A stretch of 35,199 nucleotides of DNA from an uncultured Lachnospiraceae bacterium (GCA_902780465.1 CACZFV010000005.1:1-35199); one strand, 5' to 3'; numbered from the stretch's first letter, positions 23,952 to 32,740 are shown. The notes: generated by a model from the sequence alone, not told the origin. A program made the numbers and translations.

Positions 23952-24962
23952 ATGTTTGGAATGAGTTCGAACGACATAGGTATTGACCTTGGAACGGCCA
24001 GTATTCTTGTCTATATCAAAGGAAAAGGCGTGGTCCTGAAAGAGCCGAGCGTTGTGGCGATCGACCGGGATTCCAACAGGATCCTTGCCATCGGTGAGGA
24101 AGCCAGGCTGATGATCGGCAGGACGCCGGGCAATATCATTGCCATCCGCCCGCTCCGGCACGGAGTCATCTCCGATTACACCGTCACGGAGAAAATGCTG
24201 AAGTATTTCATCAACAAGGCAGTAGGGAAAAAGACGCTGCTTCGTCCCCGCATCGCTGTCTGCATCCCTTCCGGCGCGACTGAAGTCGAGAGAAAGGCCG
24301 TGGAGGATGCGACATACCAGGCGGGCGCCAAAGAGGTGTCCATCATTGAGGAGCCCGTGGCAGCGGCCATCGGCGCCGGGATCGACATTTCCAAGGCCTG
24401 CGGCAATATGATCGTCGATATCGGCGGCGGCACCACGGACATCGCCGTCATCTCCCTCGGGGGCCCGGTGGTCTCCACTTCCATCAAGATCGCGGGAGAT
24501 GACTTCGACGAGGCGCTGGTCCGCTACATGCGGAAAAAGCACAACCTGCTGATCGGAGAGCGGACAGGCGAGGACATCAAGATCCAGATCGGCGCGGCAT
24601 ACCGCCGGCCTGAGGTCCTGACCATGGAGGTCCGCGGCCGGAACCTGGTGACCGGACTCCCGAAGACCATCGTGGTCACTTCGGACGAGACGCTGGAGGC
24701 GCTGCAGGAGCCCGCAATGCAGATCGTGGACGCCGTGCACAATGTTCTGGAGCGCACACCGCCGGAGCTGGCAGCGGATATCTTTGACAGGGGCATCGTC
24801 TTCACCGGCGGCGGCTCCCTGCTTTACGGTCTGGACCAGCTGTGCCAGGAAAAGACCGGCATCAACACCATGATCGCTGACGCGCCGCTCACTGCGGTGG
24901 CGATCGGGACCGGAAAGTTCATTGAGTTCCAGCACGGAGACGGAGACAAGAGGGAATTTTAA
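23952..24962 (+). CDS. mreB: Rod shape-determining protein MreB/Mbl family
   Basis: A bacterial actin homologue that polymerises under the membrane and guides cell-wall elongation. The 336-aa product has the actin ATPase motifs: phosphate-1 DLGTASILVYIKG (residues 12-24), phosphate-2 MIVDIGGGTTDIAVISLGG, and adenosine motif VFTGGGSLLYGL. It also has LRHGVISDYTVTEKML and IEEPVAAAIGAG, typical of MreB. Length matches the family (330-345). No mreC, mreD or other divisome genes adjoin it, so it may be the Mbl or a solitary paralogue; the sequence alone does not separate these. It starts after GGAGG with ATG 23952. recD2 begins 5 nt after its stop. Confidence 0.94.
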   Translation: MFGMSSNDIGIDLGTASILVYIKGKGVVLKEPSVVAIDRDSNRILAIGEEARLMIGRTPGNIIAIRPLRHGVISDYTVTEKMLKYFINKAVGKKTLLRPRIAVCIPSGATEVERKAVEDATYQAGAKEVSIIEEPVAAAIGAGIDISKACGNMIVDIGGGTTDIAVISLGGPVVSTSIKIAGDDFDEALVRYMRKKHNLLIGERTGEDIKIQIGAAYRRPEVLTMEVRGRNLVTGLPKTIVVTSDETLEALQEPAMQIVDAVHNVLERTPPELAADIFDRGIVFTGGGSLLYGLDQLCQEKTGINTMIADAPLTAVAIGTGKFIEFQHGDGDKREF

Positions 24963-24967
24963 ACTGC

Positions 24968-27202
24968 ATGGCAGTCGTAGCAGGATTTGTCGAAAAGATC
25001 AAATACCGGAATGAGGACAACGGATGGTCCATCCTGAATGTATCTTCGGATGGCGAAGAATATGTTCTCGTGGGCACCTTCGCGGTGATCAGCGAAGGAG
25101 AGTTCATCAGCGCGGAAGGCGTTATGAAGGTCCATCCGGTATACGGCGAGCAGCTCGCCGTCGAATCATATGAGATCAGAGAACCGGAGGACAGTGAAGG
25201 CGTAAAGCGCTGGCTGTCCTCCGGCGCTGTTAAGGGGATCGGCGAGGCACTGGCGGCGAGGATCGTAAAGCGGTTCAAGGCGGACACGCTGCGCATCCTG
25301 GAGGAAGAGCCTGAGCGCCTCGCGGAGATCAAAGGCATCAGTGAACGGATGGCCATGGAGATCGGCGCCCAGGTCGAGGAGAAGCGGGAGATGCGCAAGG
25401 CCATGCTGTTTCTTTCGAAATTCGGGATCGGCATGAATCTCGGCATCCGCATCTGGAAGCAGTACGGCGACCGGATCTATACTATTATCCGGGAGAATCC
25501 CTACCAGCTTGCGGATGATATGACGGGGATCGGATTCCGGATCGCGGACGAGATCGCCGCCAAAGCGGGGATCCTCCGGGACTCGGAGTACCGCATCCGC
25601 TGCGGGATCCTTTACTGCCTGTCCCAGGCGGCAGCCCAGGGCCACATGTATCTGCCGGAGAGTGTCCTTCTGAGAAGGACCGCGGAGCTGCTGGGAATCG
25701 AACCGGAGGGGATGCGGCAGGTGCTTTCCGACCTCCAGATGGACAGGAAGGTCGTCATGAAACGTCCGGACAGCGGGATCCCTGTCCCGGGCGATGCTCC
25801 CCGGCCGGAGGAAGAGGAAGATTACGCGGTATACCCGGCCTCCTTCTACTATATGGAACTGAATGTGGCCGCCATGCTGCACGACCTGGATATCCGCTCT
25901 GACGAGGCGGAGGAACGGATCCTTGCCGTACTGCGCACGATGGAAGAGACGGACGGCATCGAGTTCGATGAACTGCAGAGCCAGGCAGTCATTGAAGCCG
26001 CCAGGTCGGGACTTCTTATCATCACCGGAGGCCCGGGGACAGGAAAGACCACGACGATCAACGCCATCATCCGCTATTTCGAGCGCCAGGGGGCGGAGAT
26101 CCTGCTGGCGGCGCCCACAGGCAGAGCCGCGAAGCGGATGACGGAGACCACGGGATGTGAGGCGAAGACGATCCACCGTCTGCTGGAGATCACAGGAGCG
26201 CCTTCGGATGAGAAGGAAAGCGGCAGTGACTGGAGCGGCATGCACTTCGAACGAAACGAGCAGATGCCGCTGGAGGCGGACTGCGTGATCATCGATGAGA
26301 TGAGCATGGTGGACATCCGGCTCATGCATGCCCTTCTGAAGGCGGTGAGCGTCGGCACACATCTGGTCCTGGTGGGAGATTCCAACCAGCTGCCGAGTGT
26401 GGGGCCGGGCAATGTGCTCCGGGATATGATCAGCTGCGGCTGTTTCAATGTGGTCCGTCTGAACCGCATCTACCGCCAGGCGGCGGAATCCGATATCGTG
26501 GTGAACGCCCACCGCATGATCAACGGGGAACCGGTGGACCTCTCGAAGCGGAGCAGGGATTTCCTGTTCATCCGTCAGGACCAGCCGGAAGGGATCCTGA
26601 ACACCATGCTGACTCTGATCCGGGACAAGCTTCCCTCCTATGTCGGGGCGCCGGCCATGGAACTGCAGATCATGACGCCTATGCGGAAGGGGCCTCTGGG
26701 GGTGGAGCAGCTGAACGTGCGCCTGCAGGAGGTCATGAATCCCCCCGACCGCAGGAAGACGGAAAAAGAACTGAACGGCATCCTGTTCCGGGAGGGCGAC
26801 AAGGTCATGCAGATCAAAAACGACTACAACCGCGGCGTCTGGAACGGAGATATCGGTATCCTTCAGGAGATCAACACCTTCGCGGAGACACTGACGGTGC
26901 TCTACGACGATCTCCGGGAAGTGGAATACGGCTACAGCGACGCGGAAGAGCTGGAGCTCGCCTATGCGATCACCATCCACAAGTCCCAGGGAAGCGAATA
27001 CCCGGCCGTGGTCCTTCCGGTGTGGCAGGGCCCGAGGATGCTTCTTACCAGAAATCTGATCTATACGGCTGTGACGCGGGCCCGGAAATGCGTCGCCATG
27101 GCAGGAGGCCCATCCTATTTTTATGAAATGGTCAATAATACCCAGGAGCTTCGCCGCTATACAGGACTCAAGGATCGTATCCGCAGTATGTACGGCGCGT
27201 GA
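24968..27202 (+). CDS. recD2: RecD2-type ATP-dependent DNA helicase
   Basis: A superfamily 1B 5'-3' helicase acting in DNA repair or replication-fork maintenance, without RecBC. The 744-aa product has an N-terminal OB-like domain (about residues 1-75), helix-hairpin-helix repeats (VKGIGEALAARIVKRF, EIKGISERMAMEIG, TGIGFRIADEIAAKAG), Walker A ITGGPGTGKTTTINAII (Lys360), Walker B CVIIDEMSMVD (Asp443, Glu444), LVLVGDSNQLPSVGPGNVL, and the C-terminal motif AYAITIHKSQGSEYPAVVLPV. All helicase motifs look intact. The ribosome binding site is weak, suggesting coupling to mreB. The last 80 nt overlap comF. Confidence 0.95.
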   Translation: MAVVAGFVEKIKYRNEDNGWSILNVSSDGEEYVLVGTFAVISEGEFISAEGVMKVHPVYGEQLAVESYEIREPEDSEGVKRWLSSGAVKGIGEALAARIVKRFKADTLRILEEEPERLAEIKGISERMAMEIGAQVEEKREMRKAMLFLSKFGIGMNLGIRIWKQYGDRIYTIIRENPYQLADDMTGIGFRIADEIAAKAGILRDSEYRIRCGILYCLSQAAAQGHMYLPESVLLRRTAELLGIEPEGMRQVLSDLQMDRKVVMKRPDSGIPVPGDAPRPEEEEDYAVYPASFYYMELNVAAMLHDLDIRSDEAEERILAVLRTMEETDGIEFDELQSQAVIEAARSGLLIITGGPGTGKTTTINAIIRYFERQGAEILLAAPTGRAAKRMTETTGCEAKTIHRLLEITGAPSDEKESGSDWSGMHFERNEQMPLEADCVIIDEMSMVDIRLMHALLKAVSVGTHLVLVGDSNQLPSVGPGNVLRDMISCGCFNVVRLNRIYRQAAESDIVVNAHRMINGEPVDLSKRSRDFLFIRQDQPEGILNTMLTLIRDKLPSYVGAPAMELQIMTPMRKGPLGVEQLNVRLQEVMNPPDRRKTEKELNGILFREGDKVMQIKNDYNRGVWNGDIGILQEINTFAETLTVLYDDLREVEYGYSDAEELELAYAITIHKSQGSEYPAVVLPVWQGPRMLLTRNLIYTAVTRARKCVAMAGGPSYFYEMVNNTQELRRYTGLKDRIRSMYGA

Positions 27203-27902
27203 TGCCCTCACGGACTCCCTGTTTCCCCGGCGCTGCCCGGTGTGCGGGGAGATCGTTTCGCCCCCGGGATGGCAGGTCTGCAGGGACTGCTTTCCGAAGC
27301 TTTCGTTTGTGGAGCCGCCGGTGTGCATGAAGTGCGGAAAAAGTCTGGAGGATGCGGCAGAAGCATACTGCTCCGACTGCGCCGCCCGGAAAAAGAGCTT
27401 TGAGTACGGAGTTGCCCTGCTTCATTACGACGACATCATGCGCCGGGCAGTGAGCCAGATCAAGTACAACAACCGGCGGGAGTATATCAGGCCCTTCGCG
27501 AAGATGTTCTGGATGCGCTGGGGCAGGACCATCGCGGAAATGGAGGCGGACTGTCTGGTGCCGGTCCCGCTTCACAAGGCCCGGTACAGAAAAAGAGGCT
27601 TTAACCAGGCGGAGCTCCTGGCCCGGGAACTCGGCGCCCTGTCGGGGATCCCGGTGCGGACCGACATCCTGTTCCGGGAACGAAAGACCGAGGCCCAGAA
27701 GGAACTGACGCCGGACCAGAGGATCCGGAACCTGCAGAAAGCGTTCCGCGCGGATCCGGAGAAAACAGACGTGTCTTCCGTGATCCTGGTGGACGACATC
27801 TATACGACCGGCAGCACTGCCGAGGCCTGCACCCGCGCCCTGAAGGAAGCAGGAGTACGGAAGGTGTATACCGCCTGTCTGTGCATTGTGCCCGAATATT
27901 AA
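27123..27902 (+). CDS. comF: ComF family phosphoribosyltransferase-like protein
   Basis: ComF proteins act in DNA uptake during transformation and combine a zinc-binding N-terminus with a phosphoribosyltransferase-like domain. Here the N-terminal half has two Cys pairs of a zinc site (CPVCGEIV...VCRDC) and a second set (CMKCGKSL...YCSDC). The C-terminal half has VPVPLHKARYRKRGFNQAELLA and the PRPP loop VILVDDIYTTGSTAEACTRAL. The only upstream start in frame is ATG 27123, inside recD2, with AGGAGG 14 bases before, rather far; a downstream non-ATG start cannot be excluded. Length (259 aa) is normal. A competence role in this organism is inferred from the family only. Confidence 0.9.
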   Translation: MKWSIIPRSFAAIQDSRIVSAVCTARDALTDSLFPRRCPVCGEIVSPPGWQVCRDCFPKLSFVEPPVCMKCGKSLEDAAEAYCSDCAARKKSFEYGVALLHYDDIMRRAVSQIKYNNRREYIRPFAKMFWMRWGRTIAEMEADCLVPVPLHKARYRKRGFNQAELLARELGALSGIPVRTDILFRERKTEAQKELTPDQRIRNLQKAFRADPEKTDVSSVILVDDIYTTGSTAEACTRALKEAGVRKVYTACLCIVPEY

Positions 27903-27931
27903 GGGTGATCGTGCTAATATAATGTAAAAAG

Positions 27932-27972
27932 ATACCTCATACATTGTTATTAAAATTATTTTGAGGTATAAT
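27932..27972 (+). promoter_or_regulatory. TRAP operon promoter with flanking inverted repeat
   Basis: TTGTTA (27944-27949), a 17-base spacer, then TATAAT (27967-27972). The repeat ATACCTCA (27932-27939) and TGAGGTAT (27962-27969) is perfect and brackets the -35, its right half overlapping the -10. Centre-to-centre distance is 30 bases, about three helical turns, as expected for a repressor operator. Confidence 0.7.
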
Positions 27973-28031
27973 CATAACTGTTGAAAGAAAAGCAGGCATA
28001 AGTCTGTATTTTAACAATGGGAGGTAATGTT

Positions 28032-29117
28032 ATGAAGAAAAGAATGATGGCACTTGCTATGGCAGCAGCTATGGTACTCGGCGCATGCGGCGGCAGCCAG
28101 CCGGCAGCTACGACTGCAGCTCCGGCAGCACCGGCGGCGACTGAGGCGGCAAAGCCCGAGGAGACCAAGGCTGAGGAGACCAAGGCTGAGGAGACCAAGG
28201 CCGAGGCAGCAGCGTCCGAAAAGGGCGGCATGGAAGGCGGCACCGCGCTGAACTTCACCACCGGCGGCGACCAGGGAACCTACTACGGCTTCGGCGGCGT
28301 CCTTGCAGGTAAGGTCAGCGAGACCACCAGCACCACCGTTACCGCGATCACTTCCGGCGGTTCTGCTGCAAACATCGAGGCACTTGACGCAGGCGACGCA
28401 CAGCTTGGCTTCGTGCAGTCCGACGTTATGGCTTACGCTCACGACGGCATCCGTCTCTTCGAGGAGACCGGCGCTGTGGATACCTTCTCCACCGTCGCGG
28501 CTCTCTATATGGAGCAGGTCCAGATCGTCACCCTGGATGAGAATATCAAGTCCGTGGCAGACCTGAAGGGCAAGAACGTCTCCATCGGCGCAGCAGGATC
28601 CGGCGTTTACTTCAACGCGATCGACTGCCTGGCAGCTTACGACCTGACTGAGGATGACATCAAACCCACCTACCAGTCCTTCGGCGATTCCACCGAGGCT
28701 CTGCAGGACGGCAAGATCGATGCGGCATTCGTCGTGGCAGGCGCTCCGACCACCGCAGTTACTTCTCTGGCAGCTACCAAGCCGGTCTACCTTGTCAGCA
28801 TCGACGACGAGCACATTGAGAAGCTGATCGCGGCTTCCCCGTACTACAGCAAGAACGTCATCTCCAAGGATGCCTACAATACTCCTGAGGATGTCCAGAC
28901 TGTCGCTGTCGGCGCAGTGGTCATCGCGAACAATGATGTCTCCGAGGCTGATGTCTACAACTTCCTGTACGGCGTATTCGAGCATGTCGACGAGATCACT
29001 GCTGCACACGCAAAGGGTGCTGAGCTGAATCTTGACTTCGCTGCAAGCGTTACTTCCGTTCCGTATCATCCGGGCGCAAAGAAGTACTTCGAGGAGAAGG
29101 GAATCACCGTTCAGTAA
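28032..29117 (+). CDS. TAXI-type TRAP transporter substrate-binding lipoprotein
   Basis: The extracytoplasmic receptor that delivers substrate to the membrane permease encoded next. The 361-aa product has a lipoprotein signal (MKKRMMALAMAAAMVLGAC, Cys19), then an Ala/Glu/Thr/Lys linker with three KAEET units, then the TAXI domain (TALNFTTGGDQGTYYGFGGVLAGKVSE; SGGSAANIEALDAGDAQLGFVQSDVMAYAHDG; NVSIGAAGSGVYFNA; VGAVVIANNDVSEADVYNFLYGVFEH). ATG 28032 is chosen over ATG 28017 because GGGAGG (28019-28024) precedes it. Substrate cannot be told; the family includes glutamate and organic acids. A hairpin follows the stop at 29136-29173. Confidence 0.93.
   Translation: MKKRMMALAMAAAMVLGACGGSQPAATTAAPAAPAATEAAKPEETKAEETKAEETKAEAAASEKGGMEGGTALNFTTGGDQGTYYGFGGVLAGKVSETTSTTVTAITSGGSAANIEALDAGDAQLGFVQSDVMAYAHDGIRLFEETGAVDTFSTVAALYMEQVQIVTLDENIKSVADLKGKNVSIGAAGSGVYFNAIDCLAAYDLTEDDIKPTYQSFGDSTEALQDGKIDAAFVVAGAPTTAVTSLAATKPVYLVSIDDEHIEKLIAASPYYSKNVISKDAYNTPEDVQTVAVGAVVIANNDVSEADVYNFLYGVFEHVDEITAAHAKGAELNLDFAASVTSVPYHPGAKKYFEEKGITVQ
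28156..28200 (+). repeat. Three tandem 15-nt units in the lipoprotein linker
   Basis: CTGAGGAGACCAAGG occurs twice in tandem (28171-28200), preceded by CCGAGGAGACCAAGG (28156-28170). The units encode the KAEET repeat of the linker between lipid anchor and binding domain. The repeat number could vary between strains. Confidence 0.85.
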
Positions 29118-29135
29118 TTGCATTGCTGTAAAATG

Positions 29136-29173
29136 AAGCCCGCGGCGGAGAGGCCCTTTGCCGCGGGCTTTTC
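29136..29173 (+). terminator. Attenuator-like terminator between TRAP receptor and permease
   Basis: AAGCCCGCGGC (29136-29146) pairs with GCCGCGGGCTT (29160-29170), 11 pairs, followed by TTC. Placed between receptor and permease, it probably makes the receptor more abundant than the permease by partial termination or by protecting the upstream mRNA. Confidence 0.75.
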
Positions 29174-29197
29174 AAATGAAACATGGAGGGAAGAGTT

Positions 29198-31174
29198 ATG
29201 GGTAAGGACGAAGAGAAGCTGAATTCCGCTGCTTCTCCGGCAGAGGCGGACACATCGGTCGGTACCGCGGAAGATGTCGAAGCCGTAATGAAGAAGTATG
29301 ACAGAGAGTCGAATACAAGGATCTGGGAAGGAACGCCGAAGCTTCTGGTGCGCGGCCTTGCCATCGCGTTTTCTCTCTACTGTATCTGGGTCACGCTGTT
29401 CAGCACGGCGATGCCGGAGATCAAGCTGAACGTTTTCCTGGGGCTGATCCTCATCATGGGATATCTGAACTACCCCATCCGGAAGGGTACTGCAAAGGTC
29501 AACAGCCTTCCCTGGTATGACATCATCATCATGCTGGCGGGAGCCATTCCCTTCTTCTACTTCGCAGCGAACGCCACGCCGATCATCAAGATGGCGACCC
29601 GTGTCACGAAGGATCAGAAGATGGTCATCATGGCAGTAGTCGCAGTACTTTCGTACATGGAGCTGTGCCGCCGCTGCGTCGGCATTCCGATCCTCTGCGT
29701 GGTCGGCAGCCTGCTGGTCTACACCTTCTCCAATGTGCGTTTCGGAAAAGTGATCTACGACCTGTTCTACACCACCACCGGTCTCATGAACACCCCGATC
29801 AATGTCTGCGCGAAGTACATCGTCGTATTCATTATCTTCGGTGCGTTCCTTGAGAGGACGGGAATCTCCGCGTTCTTCATCAATCTGGCCAACTGCGCGG
29901 CCGGTGCTCAGGCCGGCGGTCCCGCGAAGGTCGCGGTCATCTCCTCCGCTCTCTGCGGAATGGTGTCCGGCTCCTCCGTCGGAAACACCGTCACCACCGG
30001 TTCCGTCACGATCCCGATGATGAAGAAGACCGGCTACAAGCCTGAGTTCGCGGGCGCGGTCGAGGCTGCCGCCTCCACCGGCGGACAGATCATGCCTCCC
30101 ATCATGGGCGCGGCTGCGTTCCTGATGGCGGAGTACATGGGCATTCCCTACGCCCAGGTCGCTCTGAAGGCGATCCTCCCCGCGGTCCTTTACTTCACCG
30201 GCATCTACATCGCGGTCCATCTGGAAGCGAAAAAGCTGGGCCTGAAGGGCATTCCGAAAGAACAGCTCCCGAAGGCGATGGAGCTGCTTCCGAAGATCTA
30301 CCTTCTGCTTCCTCTGATCATCCTGGTGGTCATGGTCTCCACGAACATGTACACCATGCAGTTCTCCGCTACCGTGGCGATCTTCATCACCATCGCTGTG
30401 GGACTGATCAACAAGGATGACCGGATCAACTTTGGAAAGATCCTCGATGCGCTGGAGGCGGGCGGCAAGGGAACCATCACCGTCGCCGTGGCCTGCGCGA
30501 TGGCAGGCCTTGTGGCAGGCTGCATCACCTCCACGGGTCTTGCTTCCAAGCTGATCACCATCATCGTCAGCATCTCCGGCGGCCGCGCGATCATCGCCCT
30601 CTTCCTCACGATGCTCTGCTGCATCGTCCTGGGCATGGGCGTTCCGACCACCGCAAACTACTGTATCATGGCTGCCACCTGCGCCCCTATCCTGATGAGC
30701 CCGCAGATCGGCATCCCGCGTGTGTGCGCACACTTCTTCGTATTCTATTTCGGCATCGTGGCGGATATCACCCCGCCTGTCGCCCTGGCAGCTTACGCAG
30801 GAAGCGCCATCGCGAAGGCGCCGCCCATGAAGACCGCTTTCAACGCGACCCGTCTCGCCATCGCGGCTTTCGTGGTCCCGTACATCTTCGCCTTCAGCCC
30901 GCAGATGCTCTTTGAGTTCGCCGAGGGAACCTCCGGCGTAGCGGCACTGATCCAGACCGTACAGCTCATCCTGACATCCCTGCTGGGTCTGTTCCTGATC
31001 GCCGCGTCCCTGAACGGCTACTGGATGAAGCCCATCAACCCCGTGATCCGCGCGGCGATGATCGCCGGCGGCCTCTGCATGATGATCCCCGGCACTGTGA
31101 CGGACGTCATCGGCCTTGCGGTCTTCGCAGCTTCCTTTGTGCTTCTGAGGAGCGGCGCGAAGAAGACGGAATAA
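29198..31174 (+). CDS. TRAP transporter fused permease (4TM/12TM), TAXI type
   Basis: A 658-aa integral membrane protein with the small (DctQ-like) and large (DctM-like) subunits fused, as in TAXI transporters. It starts with a soluble charged stretch (about residues 1-50), then four membrane helices, a linker, and about 12 more. Conserved motifs include AALCGMVSGSSVGNTVTTGS-type sequence, AAASTGGQIMPPIMGAAAFLMAEY, GMGVPTTANYCIMAATCAPIL and ADITPPVALAAYAGSAIAKA. Uptake is driven by ion gradients, often Na+, which would fit the predicted Na+ V-ATPase. ATG 29198 follows GGAGGG (29185-29190). No soluble regulator is next to it. Confidence 0.94.
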   Translation: MGKDEEKLNSAASPAEADTSVGTAEDVEAVMKKYDRESNTRIWEGTPKLLVRGLAIAFSLYCIWVTLFSTAMPEIKLNVFLGLILIMGYLNYPIRKGTAKVNSLPWYDIIIMLAGAIPFFYFAANATPIIKMATRVTKDQKMVIMAVVAVLSYMELCRRCVGIPILCVVGSLLVYTFSNVRFGKVIYDLFYTTTGLMNTPINVCAKYIVVFIIFGAFLERTGISAFFINLANCAAGAQAGGPAKVAVISSALCGMVSGSSVGNTVTTGSVTIPMMKKTGYKPEFAGAVEAAASTGGQIMPPIMGAAAFLMAEYMGIPYAQVALKAILPAVLYFTGIYIAVHLEAKKLGLKGIPKEQLPKAMELLPKIYLLLPLIILVVMVSTNMYTMQFSATVAIFITIAVGLINKDDRINFGKILDALEAGGKGTITVAVACAMAGLVAGCITSTGLASKLITIIVSISGGRAIIALFLTMLCCIVLGMGVPTTANYCIMAATCAPILMSPQIGIPRVCAHFFVFYFGIVADITPPVALAAYAGSAIAKAPPMKTAFNATRLAIAAFVVPYIFAFSPQMLFEFAEGTSGVAALIQTVQLILTSLLGLFLIAASLNGYWMKPINPVIRAAMIAGGLCMMIPGTVTDVIGLAVFAASFVLLRSGAKKTE

Positions 31175-31191
31175 CTGAAAACCAAAAAGAT

Positions 31192-31220
31192 TTGACACTT
31201 GACCTCTCATGTGCTATAGT
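31192..31220 (+). promoter_or_regulatory. Consensus promoter of the rpmG-secE-nusG-rplKA operon
   Basis: TTGACA (31192-31197), 17 bases, TATAGT (31215-31220): a near-ideal vegetative promoter. Its -10 lies in the loop and its spacer holds the left arm of the upstream operon's terminator hairpin (31201-31256). Confidence 0.85.
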
Positions 31221-31256
31221 AACATGGCGACAAAAGATGAGAGGTCTTTTTTTTTT
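31201..31256 (+). terminator. Terminator of the TRAP operon, enclosing the rpmG promoter
   Basis: GACCTCTCAT (31201-31210) and ATGAGAGGTC (31237-31246) pair perfectly over 10 bases, followed by ten T (31247-31256). Only transcripts from upstream contain both arms; those starting at the enclosed promoter (near 31227) lack the left arm and would escape. Confidence 0.8.
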
Positions 31257-31299
31257 GACCTAAACCCGCATCAAATCAAGTACTACGGAGGTGGAGACC

Positions 31300-31449
31300 A
31301 TGCGTACAAGAATTACTCTTGCGTGCACAGAATGCAAGCAGCGCAACTACAATACGACGAAGGATAAGAAAACTCATCCGGACCGTATGGAAGTCAGCAA
31401 GTACTGCAGATTCTGCAAGAAGCACACGACGCACAAAGAGACTAAGTAA
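31300..31449 (+). CDS. rpmG: 50S ribosomal protein L33
   Basis: A 49-residue zinc-ribbon protein of the large ribosomal subunit. The product starts [20 protein letters not shown] and ends [10 protein letters not shown]. Two CxxC pairs (Cys9, Cys12, Cys36, Cys39) mark the zinc-binding C+ form of L33, normally the copy used in zinc-replete cells, with C- paralogues elsewhere in some genomes. GGAGGTGGAG precedes ATG 31300. secE starts 18 nt after the stop, the standard rpmG-secE-nusG order. Confidence 0.96.
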   Translation: MRTRITLACTECKQRNYNTTKDKKTHPDRMEVSKYCRFCKKHTTHKETK

Positions 31450-31467
31450 TATTGAAAGGATTGAGCG

Positions 31468-31674
31468 ATGGCTGATTCTGATAAGACAAATACGAACAAG
31501 GTCCAGGAGTTCTCCAAGGGACTGAAGGCTGAGTTCCGTAAAATTGTCTGGCCGACTCAGGAGACATTGACGAAGCAGACTGTTGCGGTCGTCTCGATCT
31601 CTGTTGTTCTTGGCCTGTTGATCTCTGTCCTGGACTGGGTATTCCAGCTTGGACTGACGGCACTGTTTCGATAA
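31468..31674 (+). CDS. secE: Preprotein translocase subunit SecE
   Basis: The small clamp subunit of the SecYEG channel, 68 aa. It has a soluble amphipathic start (KGLKAEFRKIVWPTQETLTKQ, the conserved W-P-T/S signature) and one membrane helix (about residues 38-62, VAVVSISVVLGLLISVLDWVFQL). This is the usual single-helix Gram-positive form. GAAAGGA lies upstream. nusG follows after 15 nt. Confidence 0.96.
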   Translation: MADSDKTNTNKVQEFSKGLKAEFRKIVWPTQETLTKQTVAVVSISVVLGLLISVLDWVFQLGLTALFR

Positions 31675-31689
31675 GATCAGGGAGAACGC

Positions 31690-32232
31690 ATGGCTGAAGC
31701 AAACTGGTACGTGGTCCACACATACTCGGGCTACGAGAACAAAGTAAAGGTCGATATCGAGAAGACCATTGAAAACCGTCAGATGCAGGATCAGATCCTG
31801 GAAGTGTCTGTGCCGGTCGAAACGGTCGTTGAGGTGAAGAACGGCGTCGAGAAGACGGCGGACCGGAAACTGTTTCCGGGCTATGTTCTGATCCGCATGA
31901 TCATGAACGACGAGACATGGTACGTGGTCAGGAACACCAGAGGCGTCACGGGCTTTGTCGGCCCCGGCTCCAAGCCGGTTCCGCTTTCTCCCGGGGAGAT
32001 GGCGAAGCTTGGCTTCGGCAAAAAGGAAGAGACAGAGGTCCGGGAGCAGAAGGTCCTGGTGGATTTCGCCGAAGGTGATACGGTCAGTGTGATCGGTGGT
32101 CCGTGGAAGGATACTGTCGGAAAGATCATTGCGATCAACGAGAAAAAGAGGACGGTTTCCATGATGGTCGAGATGTTCGGCCGCGAAACAAAGGTGGAGT
32201 TCGACTTCGCCGAAGTGAAAAAGGTAACCTGA
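31690..32232 (+). CDS. nusG: Transcription termination/antitermination factor NusG
   Basis: NusG binds RNA polymerase, influences pausing and Rho-dependent termination, and links to the ribosome. The 180-aa product has the N-terminal NGN domain ([20 protein letters not shown] ... [24 protein letters not shown]) and a C-terminal KOW domain ([45 protein letters not shown], split here as seen from residue 125). Length is typical. A GNRA-type hairpin (GAAGCC-GGAA-GGCTTC, 32231-32246) overlaps its stop and may separate it partly from rplK. Confidence 0.96.
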   Translation: MAEANWYVVHTYSGYENKVKVDIEKTIENRQMQDQILEVSVPVETVVEVKNGVEKTADRKLFPGYVLIRMIMNDETWYVVRNTRGVTGFVGPGSKPVPLSPGEMAKLGFGKKEETEVREQKVLVDFAEGDTVSVIGGPWKDTVGKIIAINEKKRTVSMMVEMFGRETKVEFDFAEVKKVT

Positions 32233-32246
32233 AGCCGGAAGGCTTC
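32231..32246 (+). promoter_or_regulatory. GGAA-tetraloop hairpin at the nusG stop
   Basis: GAAGCC (32231-32236), loop GGAA, GGCTTC (32241-32246), followed by TTAA. A second small hairpin GGGTC...GACCC lies at 32260-32273, before the rplK ribosome binding site. They may be part of an L1/L11 leader; no specific protein site can be named. Confidence 0.35.
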
Positions 32247-32299
32247 TTAAACAGTGGAAGGGTCGGACGACCCGTCATCACCACATAGGAGGTGCCGTT

Positions 32300-32725
32300 A
32301 TGGCAAAGAAAGTAAAAGGATACATCAAGTTACAGATCCCTGCAGGCAAGGCAACCCCGGCTCCACCCGTAGGTCCCGCACTTGGCCAGCATGGCGTGAA
32401 CATTGTCGAGTTCACGAAGCAGTTCAACGCGAGAACTGCTGACAAGGGAGATCTCATCATCCCCGTCGTCATCACTGTTTACGCAGACAGAAGCTTCAGC
32501 TTCATCACCAAGACCCCGCCGGCAGCTGTCCTTCTCAAGAAGGCCTGCAAGCTCCAGAAGGCGTCCGGAACTCCGAACAAGGAGAAGGTCGCGACGATCT
32601 CCAGAGCAGAGGTTCAGAAGATTGCCGAACTCAAGATGCCCGATCTGAATGCGGCGAGCATCGAGGCAGCAACCAGCATGATCGCAGGTACCGCACGTTC
32701 CATGGGTATCGTGGTCGAGGACTAA
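32300..32725 (+). CDS. rplK: 50S ribosomal protein L11
   Basis: L11 forms the GTPase-associated centre with 23S rRNA and is needed for stringent response sensing by RelA. The 141-aa product has the standard start ([20 protein letters not shown]) with [21 protein letters not shown], and the C-terminal RNA-binding domain ([18 protein letters not shown] ... [20 protein letters not shown]). Strong GGAGG before ATG 32300. rplA follows after 15 nt. Confidence 0.97.
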   Translation: MAKKVKGYIKLQIPAGKATPAPPVGPALGQHGVNIVEFTKQFNARTADKGDLIIPVVITVYADRSFSFITKTPPAAVLLKKACKLQKASGTPNKEKVATISRAEVQKIAELKMPDLNAASIEAATSMIAGTARSMGIVVED

Positions 32726-32740
32726 GGGGAGGTAGAAGAG

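Noticed and set aside
25166..27328. A 720-codon open frame on the minus strand opposite recD2
   Set aside because: Same reason: antisense to an intact helicase gene with all motifs, with no plausible ribosome binding site or domain.
29111..31210. A 699-codon open frame on the minus strand opposite the TRAP permease
   Set aside because: Composition is Asp/Arg/His-rich, as expected from the reverse complement of a membrane protein gene; it also runs through two terminator hairpins.
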